From: Agromyces albus
GTDB taxonomy: Bacteria > Actinomycetota > Actinomycetes > Actinomycetales > Microbacteriaceae
Length of the DNA stretch: 64,000 nt
Reading direction: 5' to 3'
Assembly (NCBI RefSeq): GCF_004134825.1
Contig: NZ_SDPN01000010.1
Coordinates: 1 to 64,000 of the forward strand
Under the pieces are notes generated by a model. That model searched no databases. It was not told the origin of the DNA and saw nothing but the letters and a program-made list of their open reading frames with translations. Shown here one piece after another: positions 25,362 through 32,989 of this stretch (the first letter of the stretch is position 1; every line of letters begins with the position of its first letter). A program made the position numbers and the translations under genes.

Positions 25362-26753
25362 TCAGGTGCGGTCGGTGACAGGCACCTTCACGAAGAGCAT
25401 GAGCACAAGGCCCGCCGCCACGACGATCATGATGCCGAGGATGCCCCAATACGTCGCTCCGAATGCTGCGATGAGCGCCGCCCACAGCAACGGCGAGAGG
25501 AAGCTCGCCGCGCGACCGGTCGTCGCATAGAGGCCGAAGATCTCGCTTTCGCGGCCCGCGGGCGTCACGCGTGCGAGGAAGGACCGCGACGCTGCCTGGG
25601 CCGGGCCCACGAACAGCGTGAGCACGAGGCCGAAGATCCAGAACACGAGCTTGCCCGAGTCGTGGAGGAAGAAGACCGTGAGGCCGGCGACGAGCAGGCC
25701 GCTGAGCGAGAAGATGATGACGGCTCGCGGTCCGAACCGATCGTCGAAGCGTCCGGCGAGGATGGTCGAGAGACCGGCGATGAGGTTGGCGGCGATGCCG
25801 AAGGTCAAGACCTCGTTCGAGGTGAAGTGGAATGCGACCGCCGCGATCACCGCGCCGAAGGCGAACACGCCCGCGAGGCCGTCGCGGAACACGGCGCTCG
25901 CGAGCAGGAACCAGAACGTCGGCCGGGTGTCGCGCCAGAGCGCAATGACGTCCCTGACGAGCACCGCGTAGCTGCGGAAGAACGACACGCGCTCGCGATG
26001 CGGTGCGGGCGGGGCCTCGGGCACGTACACGAGCACGGGCCAGGCGAAGGCGATCGTCCACACGGCACATCCGATCGCGATCACTCGGAACGCGAGCCCG
26101 TTGTCGGTCGGCATGCCCCACCAGTCGAACGTGGTCGCGACCACCACGAGCACGAGCGCGACGATGCCGCCGATGTAGCCGAGGCCCCAGCCGAGCCCCG
26201 AGACCTTGCCGACCGTCTTCGGCGTCGACACCTGCACGAGCATGGCGTTGTAGTTGACGCCCGCGATCTCACTGAACACCGTGCCGGCGGCGATGAGCGA
26301 GACGCCGAGCACGAAGAACGCGGGCGCGCCCTGCACGAAGAACAGGGCGAACATGCACAGCACGAGCGCTGCGGTGGCGCCGCCGAGCCAGAGCTTGCGC
26401 CGCCCCGCGACATCCGCTCGCTGACCGAGCACCGGGGCGAGCACCGCGATGAGGATGCCCGCGATCGTGATCGCCCACCCGAGCCCGCTCGCCAGATCGG
26501 CCAGCCCGCGCTCGCGCAACGGGTCTCCCTCGGCGAGCTCCGCGACCGCCGGGTCGAGGAACGTGTCGCTCGTGAGGTACAGGGCCGTGAACACGAAGGT
26601 GAGGATCACCGAGTTGAACGGCTGCGTTGCCCAGTCCCACAGCGCCCACGAGAACACCTGTCGCCGCGGGATGACCCGACCCTCCTGCAACTCGAGGCCC
26701 ATCACCTTCACGGCGTCGCTGTCGATGGGCGGCGGTTCGGGATGAAGGGTCAT
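25362..26753 (-). CDS. MFS transporter, UMF1/Atg22-like
   Basis: A 463-residue membrane protein with about 12 hydrophobic segments and an early WALWDWATQPFNSVI motif that marks the UMF1/Atg22-type major facilitator branch. Eukaryotic relatives export amino acids from vacuoles; bacterial substrates are not established. ATG 26753 was chosen because the upstream in-frame extension is basic and unlike the family. No operon partner. Confidence 0.82.
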   Translation of the reverse strand: MTLHPEPPPIDSDAVKVMGLELQEGRVIPRRQVFSWALWDWATQPFNSVILTFVFTALYLTSDTFLDPAVAELAEGDPLRERGLADLASGLGWAITIAGILIAVLAPVLGQRADVAGRRKLWLGGATAALVLCMFALFFVQGAPAFFVLGVSLIAAGTVFSEIAGVNYNAMLVQVSTPKTVGKVSGLGWGLGYIGGIVALVLVVVATTFDWWGMPTDNGLAFRVIAIGCAVWTIAFAWPVLVYVPEAPPAPHRERVSFFRSYAVLVRDVIALWRDTRPTFWFLLASAVFRDGLAGVFAFGAVIAAVAFHFTSNEVLTFGIAANLIAGLSTILAGRFDDRFGPRAVIIFSLSGLLVAGLTVFFLHDSGKLVFWIFGLVLTLFVGPAQAASRSFLARVTPAGRESEIFGLYATTGRAASFLSPLLWAALIAAFGATYWGILGIMIVVAAGLVLMLFVKVPVTDRT

Positions 26754-26917
26754 GACGTAAGCCTCGTTCGGTCGGATGAACGGAAGATGACGTGCCCCGA
26801 GGGGCCCGGCATCGCGGTGGATCGACGCTGATCCTGCTGCACTGTAACGCCCGCGGATGCCGCGGCGGAAGAGGACCTGCACGGCCGCGTCGACCGCCGT
26901 GCGTGCTTGACTGGGGC

Positions 26918-27301
26918 ATGGCCACCGACGACGACCTCACCGAGTTCCTGCGCGTCACCGAGGTGGTGCGTATCGTCACCACGACCCGCGACGGCCGCAC
27001 GATCGCCACCCCGATCTGGGCGGTCGACGTCGATGGCGTGAGTTTCATCCGCTCGGAGTACGGACACGACGGGAAGTGGTTCCGCCGGGCGACGACGAAT
27101 CCCGGCGTCGGGTTCGAGACGCCCGCCGGTCGCCGGGCCGTCGAACTCGAGGCGATCGATGAGACCGACCCGCTCGAGGCCGCCGTCGACGACGCGCTGC
27201 GTGCGAAGTACGGGCGGAAGAAGGCATCGCTCGCCGCGATGCTCACCCCGCTCGCGCACGGCACGACGCAGCGCGTGGTGCCGCTCGGCCGCGCGCTGTA
27301 G
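26918..27301 (+). CDS. DUF2255 family protein, copy 1
   Basis: A 127-residue cytoplasmic protein with the DUF2255 pattern: VRIVTTTRDGRTIATPIWAV, then FIRSEYGHDGKWFRRA (usual form YVRSAYGP..WYRRA) and a C-terminal basic stretch. It is distantly like split-barrel flavin-binding proteins; the biochemical role is unknown. A second copy lies 88 bases downstream. The first bases before ATG (TGCTTGACTGGGGC) resemble those before copy 2, so the 5' flank was duplicated with the gene. Confidence 0.8.
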   Translation: MATDDDLTEFLRVTEVVRIVTTTRDGRTIATPIWAVDVDGVSFIRSEYGHDGKWFRRATTNPGVGFETPAGRRAVELEAIDETDPLEAAVDDALRAKYGRKKASLAAMLTPLAHGTTQRVVPLGRAL

Positions 27302-27389
27302 CCCACCTGTGCGGTGGCGGCTCGCGCACGCGCGTTCGCCCGTGGCGATCACCTGCAAGGCGCCTGCCCGCGACTGCTTCACTGGACGC

Positions 27390-27761
27390 ATGGCAGAGCA
27401 CGACGAACTGTTCGACTACCTCCGCTCCACCGACACCGTGCACATCGTCACGACGACCCGCGATGGGCGCACGATCCCGACGCCGATCTGGGCCGTCGCG
27501 GTCGACGACGCGATCTACGTGCGCTCCGCGTACGGGCCCGACGCCAAGTGGTACCGGCGTGCAACCACCAATGGTGGTGTCGCGTTCGATACACCGGCGG
27601 GGGCACGCGCGGTCACCATCGAGGAGCCGAACGATGCGGAGCTCGAGGCGCGGGTCGACGACGCGCTGCAGGAGAAGTACGCGGCAGAACCGGCATCCGT
27701 CGCCGAGATGCTCACCCCGCTCGCCCGGGGCACGACGCAGCGGGTGACGCCCGCGCCCTAG
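27390..27761 (+). CDS. DUF2255 family protein, copy 2
   Basis: A 123-residue paralogue of the preceding gene with VHIVTTTRDGRTIPTPIWAV and YVRSAYGPDAKWYRRA intact, closer to the family consensus than copy 1. Both end in a near-identical AEMLTPLARGTTQRV segment, supporting recent tandem duplication. Function unknown; the transcript is probably leaderless or has a weak ribosome site. It ends 78 bases before the convergent RIO kinase gene. Confidence 0.8.
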   Translation: MAEHDELFDYLRSTDTVHIVTTTRDGRTIPTPIWAVAVDDAIYVRSAYGPDAKWYRRATTNGGVAFDTPAGARAVTIEEPNDAELEARVDDALQEKYAAEPASVAEMLTPLARGTTQRVTPAP

Positions 27762-27839
27762 CCCGCGTGCAGGGCAAGGGCAAGGGCGCGGGCAGGGGCA
27801 CGAGCACACGCAACAGCACCGGCACCCCCACCTCACGCC

Positions 27840-28745
27840 TCACCGGTACACCTCGGCGATCAGCTCGCTGAAGAGCTCGTCGGCGTCGCACTCGAGGCGC
27901 TGCCGGCTGAACCAGTCGCACACGTTGACGCAGTCGCGGTGCAGCAGGTCGAAGCCCTGCGGATTCGACACCAGGTCGACGACCTGCGGCAGGTCGATCG
28001 CGACCACCCGCCCGTCGTGCACGAGCAGGTTGTACGGCGAGAGGTCGCCGTGGGCGAGCCCAGAGCGCGCGAGTGTGCGCGTGAACTCGACGATCTGCTG
28101 GAACAGCTCGCGCAGCTCGCCTGGTGTCGCGCGCACCTGGGCGAGCCGAGGTGCAGCGACGCGGCCGTCGCCGATGAACTCCATGAGCACCTCCGTGCCG
28201 CCCACCTGCACCGGGTAGGGAACGGATGCCCCGAGCTCGGTCAGCCGCTTGAGCGCCTCGAACTCGGCATAGGCCCACTGCACGCGGGCGACCTCCCGGC
28301 CGAACGTCGAGCTCTTCGCGACGGCGCGGGCGTCACGGCTGCGGCGGGTGCCGCGGCCCTCGGTGTAGATGTTGGAGCGGTGGAACTGGCTGTGCTCGCT
28401 CCCGCGGTAGCGCTTGGCCGCGAGCAGCACGCTCTGGCCCGGTGTGCCGGGCTCGGCTCCGGGCACGGCGCGTTCGATGAGGTTGACGTCGGCCTCCTTG
28501 CCGGTCTTCACGACGCCGAGCTCGGTGTCGATCGCCGCGGCATCCGTGACGAGCCAATCGGGACGCGGCATCGGGCCGCGTTCGGAGGGAGTGGTGGCCG
28601 GCCAGGTCGACCAGCGCTGGTCCTCGCCGGGTTCCGTGAGCTGGAACGCGAGGTCGCCCGCGTCGAAGCGCGGGGTCGTGAAGGGGCGGGATGCCGCGTG
28701 CGAGCGCACGACGGCGGATTCGTCGAGTGACGGGGTGATGTGCAA
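27840..28745 (-). CDS. RIO-family serine/threonine kinase-like protein
   Basis: A 301-residue atypical kinase. It has a GKEADVNL nucleotide loop, lysine in LLAAKRYRG, the catalytic Asp234 in HGDLSPYN and the metal-binding Asp251 in VVAIDLPQVVD. These are the RIO kinase landmarks; bacterial RIO targets are unknown. The start is taken as TTG 28745 because a GGAG sits 7 bases upstream. An in-frame codon further up (28844) would read through a hairpin and a leader ORF. The ribosome site lies in one arm of that hairpin, suggesting translational control. Confidence 0.85.
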   Translation of the reverse strand: MHITPSLDESAVVRSHAASRPFTTPRFDAGDLAFQLTEPGEDQRWSTWPATTPSERGPMPRPDWLVTDAAAIDTELGVVKTGKEADVNLIERAVPGAEPGTPGQSVLLAAKRYRGSEHSQFHRSNIYTEGRGTRRSRDARAVAKSSTFGREVARVQWAYAEFEALKRLTELGASVPYPVQVGGTEVLMEFIGDGRVAAPRLAQVRATPGELRELFQQIVEFTRTLARSGLAHGDLSPYNLLVHDGRVVAIDLPQVVDLVSNPQGFDLLHRDCVNVCDWFSRQRLECDADELFSELIAEVYR

Positions 28746-28775
28746 GGTGGTTCTCCGAGATTCACGGAGGCCACC
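28746..28775 (-). promoter_or_regulatory. hairpin masking the ribosome-binding site of the RIO kinase gene
   Basis: On the mRNA (minus strand), GGTGG-C-CTCCG pairs with CGGAG-AA-CCACC around a 7-base loop. The descending arm contains the GGAG ribosome site of the TTG start directly following. No U-tract follows, so it is not a typical terminator. With the upstream leader ORF it resembles a translation attenuator. Confidence 0.6.
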
Positions 28776-28794
28776 GAGCGCCGGCGCGAATGCG

Positions 28795-28857
28795 CTACAG
28801 GCGGGCGGCCTCACAGGGAAGGGTGTCTGCGATGCGCACGACAAAGACGGTGTTCAT
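28795..28857 (-). CDS. putative 20-residue leader peptide upstream of the RIO kinase gene
   Basis: ATG 28857 has GGAG 6 bases upstream and opens a frame of 20 codons (MNTVFVVRIADTLPCEAARL), ending with TAG 19 bases before the hairpin that hides the kinase ribosome site. Spacing and ribosome site suggest real translation. Whether a stalled ribosome opens the hairpin is inference. Confidence 0.5.
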   Translation of the reverse strand: MNTVFVVRIADTLPCEAARL

Positions 28858-28972
28858 CGATCTCTCCTTCCGATCTCGGGCGACGGATGCCGCGACGAGC
28901 GGCCCGCACGAGAGCATACGCCGCCGCCCAGCGCCGTGTCTACGGAATCCCGGCAGCTGTTCGCGCCGAGCC

Positions 28973-29027
28973 GAGTTGCCATTTGCGGCCGATTCGCGGC
29001 CTTACATGCGGCCGAACGTGGCAACTC
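28973..29027. repeat. hairpin element A next to the DUF559 pseudogene
   Basis: GAGTTGCCA (28973-28981) and TGGCAACTC (29019-29027) are perfect outer arms, with CGGCCG (28986-28991 and 29009-29014) as inner arms. The right end overlaps the TGA (29026-29028) of the pseudogene. A related element lies at the other side of the pseudogene. Confidence 0.8.
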
Positions 29028-29578
29028 AGCGCGCCGGCCCGCTCCAACCGCGCGCGCGAAGCGCTCGATCGAGCTGCGCGAGTGCGCGCCGAAGGGGCAG
29101 GCGACGCCCGACGCGGATGACGATCCAGCCATCGGTTGCGAGGTCGTTGAGGCGCTCCACGTCTCGGTGGAACTGTCGATCATCGGTGCGGTGTTGCTCG
29201 CCGTCGTACTCGAGCAGCACGCGGTGCTGGCGGAAGACGAGATCGCCATGCGTCATCCAGCCGGCCGAGAGCTCGATCGCGCCGTTGCATTCGGGTTCTG
29301 GGTAGCCGTGGCGCAAGACGTTGAGTCGCAACAGCGTCTCCCTTCGTGAGCATTGCCGCGGTGCGGTGGCTGAAGACCTGCCCCCGCGGCATCCGCGTGG
29401 CGTACGCCGTGCAGAGGGCGGCCAGATCGAGGTCGCCTTGGGAGGTGCGCACGCCCCGGAACGGTGTCGTCAGGTCGCGCGCACGAGTGCGCCGACGCGT
29501 GAGGCCGTAGGCGGCCGCCTGTCGCACCGTGAACGGCGCGGCTTCCAGTTCGGCCGGGAGTCGAGATGCTTTCGCCAC
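29026..29578 (-). pseudogene. DUF559 (Vsr-like endonuclease fold) gene with internal deletion and frameshift
   Basis: The first part (29578 to about 29350) encodes the usual N-terminal region of AbiEi/DUF559 proteins (FTVRQAAAYGLTRRRTRARDLTTPFRGVRT, then VFSHRTAAML). The second part, in another frame (about 29350 to 29026), encodes the C-terminal nuclease-like domain (LLRLNVLRHGYPEPECN, then LLEYDGEQHRTDDRQFHRDVERLNDL, then RVGRR). The middle hundred or so residues normally between the two are missing, and the frame shifts at the junction. The gene is therefore probably dead, although the C-terminal domain alone could still be made from an internal start at 29331. Confidence 0.75.
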
Positions 29579-29683
29579 GCGCGAGATCGTCTCCCGGACA
29601 CGGCTCGCGGTTGCCGCGTCCGCTCGAAGCGTGGTCTGTCAGCGCGCCATCTGTGCCTGTCGAGGACCAGTCCAGCTGCCCGG

Positions 29684-29732
29684 TTGCCAGTTTGGGCCGC
29701 CTTCGGGCTGGCGGGGCGGCCGAAAGTGGCAA
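29684..29732. repeat. hairpin element B upstream of the DUF559 pseudogene
   Basis: TTGCCAGTTT (29684-29693) pairs with AAAGTGGCAA (29723-29732) with one mismatch, and GGCCGCC (29695-29701) with GGCGGCC (29715-29721). The right half CGGCCGAAaGTGGCAA matches the right half of element A (CGGCCGAAcGTGGCAA), so both belong to one family. Confidence 0.8.
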
Positions 29733-29783
29733 TTGGCTCGGTGGACGGCCCGGATGTTGGGGGTGCGAGGTAGGGTCGGCGCC

Positions 29784-30422
29784 ATGCGGGCAGGCGAGCG
29801 GCACGAGGCATCCGCCACCGTCGTGCTCGTCGAGGGCGAGAGCGACCGGCTTGCGGTCGAGACGCTCGCGGCTCGGCTCGGGTGCGACCTGGTTTCAGCG
29901 GATGCCACGGTCGTCTCGATGGGCGGCGTCACGAACTTGCGCCGACACCTCGCCGAGCTGTCGGCGGCTCCGGTCCGCCCGCGGGTGCTCGGGCTCTTCG
30001 ATGCCGGTGAGCTGGCGTACGTGCATGCCGCCGTCGAGCGTGATGGGCTCGGAGGTGCGGGCGTCACCAGCGGCAGCGGCAGCGGCACCGACCCCGGCGC
30101 GACAGGCACGCTCGCCGGGCTCGCGTCGCTCGGCTACTTCGCGTGCGACCCCGATCTCGAGGGTGAGCTCATCCGCGCGCTCGGCACCGATCGGGTGGAG
30201 CAACTGCTCGCCGAGCACGGTGAGCTCGCGCGATTCCGCGGCTTCCAGCGGCAGCCCGCGCAGCGAGCGAGGCCGACGGATGCGCAGCTCAGGCGCTTCA
30301 TGGGCACGCACAGCGGCCGCAAGGCGCGCTTCGCACCGATTCTCGTGGGCGCGCTCGAGGAGTCGCGCATCCCCGCGGTCCTCGCCGCTCTCGTCGCGGC
30401 GATCGGGGCGGGGGCGACGTGA
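29784..30422 (+). CDS. stand-alone TOPRIM-domain protein (OLD-nuclease-like)
   Basis: A 212-residue protein. TVVLVEGESDRLAVETLA carries the TOPRIM Glu17, and VLGLFDAGE (Asp73) replaces the usual DxD. DPDLEGELIRALG and a basic GRKARFAPILV segment follow, as in the TOPRIM part of OLD-family endonucleases. The ABC-type ATPase domain normally preceding it is absent, and no ATPase gene is adjacent. It may act with a partner elsewhere or be a nicking-type remnant. A TAGGGT -10-like hexamer ends 8 bases before ATG 29784. Confidence 0.72.
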   Translation: MRAGERHEASATVVLVEGESDRLAVETLAARLGCDLVSADATVVSMGGVTNLRRHLAELSAAPVRPRVLGLFDAGELAYVHAAVERDGLGGAGVTSGSGSGTDPGATGTLAGLASLGYFACDPDLEGELIRALGTDRVEQLLAEHGELARFRGFQRQPAQRARPTDAQLRRFMGTHSGRKARFAPILVGALEESRIPAVLAALVAAIGAGAT

Positions 30423-30427
30423 CCGGG

Positions 30428-30468
30428 GGTGGTTTCGATACGGCTGCTTCGCTGCCTACTCAACCACC
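30428..30468. repeat. palindromic repeat unit
   Basis: GGTGGTTTCGATACGG at the left and CTACTCAACCACC at the right, TTGA-type copy. It lies between the convergent TOPRIM and GntR genes and supplies the last codons (Val-Val-Glu) and the TAG stop of the GntR gene. Confidence 0.9.
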
Positions 30469-31217
30469 GGGGGGTCGAGGAACGGCTGGAGGGCGTCGAC
30501 CTCGGCCGGGTCGAGGTCGTCGGCGTAGAAGCGGTAGATGTTCGCCACCTGAATCGCCGCGGCTCCTTCGGGGTCGCGGGCGCTGATCGCCTCCACCAGG
30601 CGCGCCCCGTCGAGGGCGCTGCGCTGCACGATCGCGAGCTGGTCGGCATCTGTGCGAAGTCGACGCACCATGAGCTCGGACATGATGCCGCCGACGACAT
30701 TGCCGCAGATCTCGATGAGCTGGTTGCCGGCAGCGCGCCGGATCGCGGCGTGGAACCGGGCGACGTGGTCGCTGAAGAACTCCGCGCCATCGGCCTTGAT
30801 GCTCGCCTCGAGCTCGCGGTGGCGAGTCGTGATCAGGTCGAGATCGGCCTCGCTGCGATTCCTGGCCGCGAGCCGCGTGGCGCTGCCCTCGAGGAGCAGC
30901 CGGAACTGGAGCACCTCGACCCGCGAGACGCTGTCGAGGCGCGCGAGCTGCGACATCGACTTCTCGAGCAGGCGGGGAGAGTAGTGCGAGATGACCGGCC
31001 CGCGCGGGTCGCCCGGGCGGGACTCGACCACACCCGTCGCCTGCAGCACGCGCAGCGCTTCACGCACAGTTGCACGGCTCACCGAGAAGTCCGCCATGAG
31101 CTTGCGCTCGCCGGGCAGGCGGTCGCCAGCCTTCAGGTCGCCGTTCGCGATCGCGCTCTCGATCTGCAGCACGATCGACTCGTAGGCGCTGACCTTCTGC
31201 ACGGGGGTGAATGGCAC
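30456..31217 (-). CDS. GntR family regulator (FadR/FCD subclass)
   Basis: A 253-residue regulator with GntR winged helix at residues about 10-75 (GDRLPGERKLMADFSVSRATVREALRVL) and an FCD ligand domain. It is divergent from a dipeptide-type ABC operon; a FadR-like dyad in the gap is its probable operator. The GTG start at 31217 is behind AAGGAG. The gene ends inside a repeat unit, giving the C-terminal PPVVE and its stop codon. Likely controls the adjacent transporter and amidase. Confidence 0.88.
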   Translation of the reverse strand: MPFTPVQKVSAYESIVLQIESAIANGDLKAGDRLPGERKLMADFSVSRATVREALRVLQATGVVESRPGDPRGPVISHYSPRLLEKSMSQLARLDSVSRVEVLQFRLLLEGSATRLAARNRSEADLDLITTRHRELEASIKADGAEFFSDHVARFHAAIRRAAGNQLIEICGNVVGGIMSELMVRRLRTDADQLAIVQRSALDGARLVEAISARDPEGAAAIQVANIYRFYADDLDPAEVDALQPFLDPPVVE

Positions 31218-31302
31218 GAGGCTCCTTCGGTCTCAGAGGTCGAACGTAAACAGTGTGTTTCACGGCTTGACCGCGCTGGCTGGTTCATCATAGCTTTCCG
31301 TG

Positions 31303-31319
31303 TACTGGTCAGGCCAGTA
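31303..31319. promoter_or_regulatory. FadR-type operator upstream of the peptide-type ABC operon
   Basis: TACTGGTCAGGCCAGTA, a 17-base dyad with one mismatched pair, close to the TGGT-N3-ACCA core of FadR-type GntR sites. A possible promoter (TTGACC 31267-31272, N17, ATAGCT) precedes it, so binding would lie just downstream of the transcription start. A further dyad AAACA-GTG-TGTTT lies at 31248-31260 near the gntR start. Confidence 0.65.
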
Positions 31320-31325
31320 AACCTC

Positions 31326-31365
31326 GTGGGTTCGATACGGCTGCTTCGCGGCCTACTCAACCACC
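31326..31365. repeat. palindromic repeat unit in the 5' region of the ABC operon
   Basis: GTGGGTTCGATACGG at the left and CTACTCAACCACC at the right, about 30 bases upstream of the substrate-binding-protein start and inside the predicted 5' untranslated leader. Confidence 0.85.
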
Positions 31366-31395
31366 GAACCAGTCCACCCACATTGGAGCCGTGCA

Positions 31396-32907
31396 GTGTC
31401 CCCCACCACTCGAACTCTCGCCGCCACGGCCGCCGTGGGCGGCCTCCTCGCCCTCACCGCCTGCACCGCCGGCGCCACCGCCGACTCCGCGAGCGGCGAA
31501 GCCCACGACGCATCCGTCACCATCGGTCTCACCGGCGAACCCGTGAACTTCGACCTGACGACGACCGCGGGATCCGCGATCCCGCAAGTACTCATGAACA
31601 ACGTCTACGAGGGCCTCGTCGCGCTCGATCAGGACGGAGAGCTCCAGCCGAAGCTCGCCGAGTCCTGGACCGTGAGCGACGACGGCACGACCTACGACTT
31701 CGTGCTCGAGGAGGGCGTCACCTTCGCGAACGGCGAGGAGTTCACCGCCGACGACGTGAAGTTCTCGCTCGAGCGCATCGCGACCGACTGGGCGATCAAC
31801 CAGCCCAAGATGGCCCTGCTCGACCACGTCGAGGTCGTCTCGCCCACCGAGGCGAGGGTCGTGCTGCAGAAGCCGAGCAACATCTGGCTCTACGACATGG
31901 CCGGAACCGTGGGCCTGATGTTCGACCCGAGCGGCATCGGCGATCTCGCCAACACGCCCGTCGGAACCGGGCCGTACACCGTCACCGAGCGCGTCACGGG
32001 CGACCACATCAGCCTCGCCGCTCGTGAGGACTACTGGGGCGAGGCGCCCGCGATCACCGACGTCGACCTGCGCTACTTCGCCGACGTCGTCGCGAGCACC
32101 AACGCGCTGCGCGCGGGTGACGTCGACATGCTCTACAACATGCAGGCGCCCGACCTGATCCCGCAGTTCGAGGCCGATGACGAGCTCCAGGTGATCCAGG
32201 GCTCGTCGAACGGCGAGATCCTGCTCTCGCTGAACAACGAGGTCGCGCCCTTCGACGATGTGCGCGTGCGCCAGGCGATCGCCTACGCCCTCGACCGCCA
32301 GGCGATCATGGATGCCGCGTGGGCCGGCTACGGCGAGAGCATCGGCGCCATGGTGCCGCCGACCGACCCGTACTACGAGGACCTGAACGACCTCTATCCC
32401 TACGACCCCGAGAAGGCCGAAGAACTGCTCGCAGAAGCCGGCGTCGAAGGCCTCTCGATCACCTTCGACGTGCCGACGCGCCCCTACGCGACGGCGGTCT
32501 CCGAGGTCGTCGTGTCGCAGCTCGCCGAGGTGGGCATCACCGCGACGATCGCGAGCGACGAGTTCCCGGCCGTGTGGCTCGACAAGGTGTTCACGAAGCA
32601 CGATTACCAGATGTCGGTCATCCTGGCCGTCGAGGCCCGCGACCTCCTCGCGACCTTCAACAACCCCGACTACTACATCGGCTACGACAACAGCGAGATC
32701 GCGCCGATCGTGGCAGCCGCCGATGCGGGCTCGGAAGAGGAATGGGTCGAGGGCATGAAGGAGGTCGCAGAGATCACCGCAACGGATGTCGCGTCGCTGC
32801 CGTTGTTCCTGTTCCCGAACATCGTGGTCGCCGACGCACAGCTCGGCGGGATCGCGGGGAACGCCGTGACCGAGTCGCTCGTGCTCTCGGGACTCCACTG
32901 GAACTGA
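31396..32907 (+). CDS. ABC transporter substrate-binding lipoprotein, peptide/nickel (DppA) class
   Basis: A 503-residue lipoprotein with lipobox LTAC (Cys23). The DppA/OppA-class signature is visible: VYEGLVALDQDGELQPKLAESW, then FTADDVKFSLERI, then VRQAIAYALDRQAI. It captures a peptide-like or amide substrate for the permeases encoded next. The terminal amidase gene suggests that the import substrate has an amide bond. GTG 31396 lies 7 bases behind GGAG. Confidence 0.88.
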   Translation: MSPTTRTLAATAAVGGLLALTACTAGATADSASGEAHDASVTIGLTGEPVNFDLTTTAGSAIPQVLMNNVYEGLVALDQDGELQPKLAESWTVSDDGTTYDFVLEEGVTFANGEEFTADDVKFSLERIATDWAINQPKMALLDHVEVVSPTEARVVLQKPSNIWLYDMAGTVGLMFDPSGIGDLANTPVGTGPYTVTERVTGDHISLAAREDYWGEAPAITDVDLRYFADVVASTNALRAGDVDMLYNMQAPDLIPQFEADDELQVIQGSSNGEILLSLNNEVAPFDDVRVRQAIAYALDRQAIMDAAWAGYGESIGAMVPPTDPYYEDLNDLYPYDPEKAEELLAEAGVEGLSITFDVPTRPYATAVSEVVVSQLAEVGITATIASDEFPAVWLDKVFTKHDYQMSVILAVEARDLLATFNNPDYYIGYDNSEIAPIVAAADAGSEEEWVEGMKEVAEITATDVASLPLFLFPNIVVADAQLGGIAGNAVTESLVLSGLHWN

Positions 32908-32989
32908 CCGCCCGGCTGCTCCCGGCCGGCGCTCGATCGCGCCGGCCGGGGGCGGCATCCGCTGCATTCGATCCTGAAAGGGGGTGACC

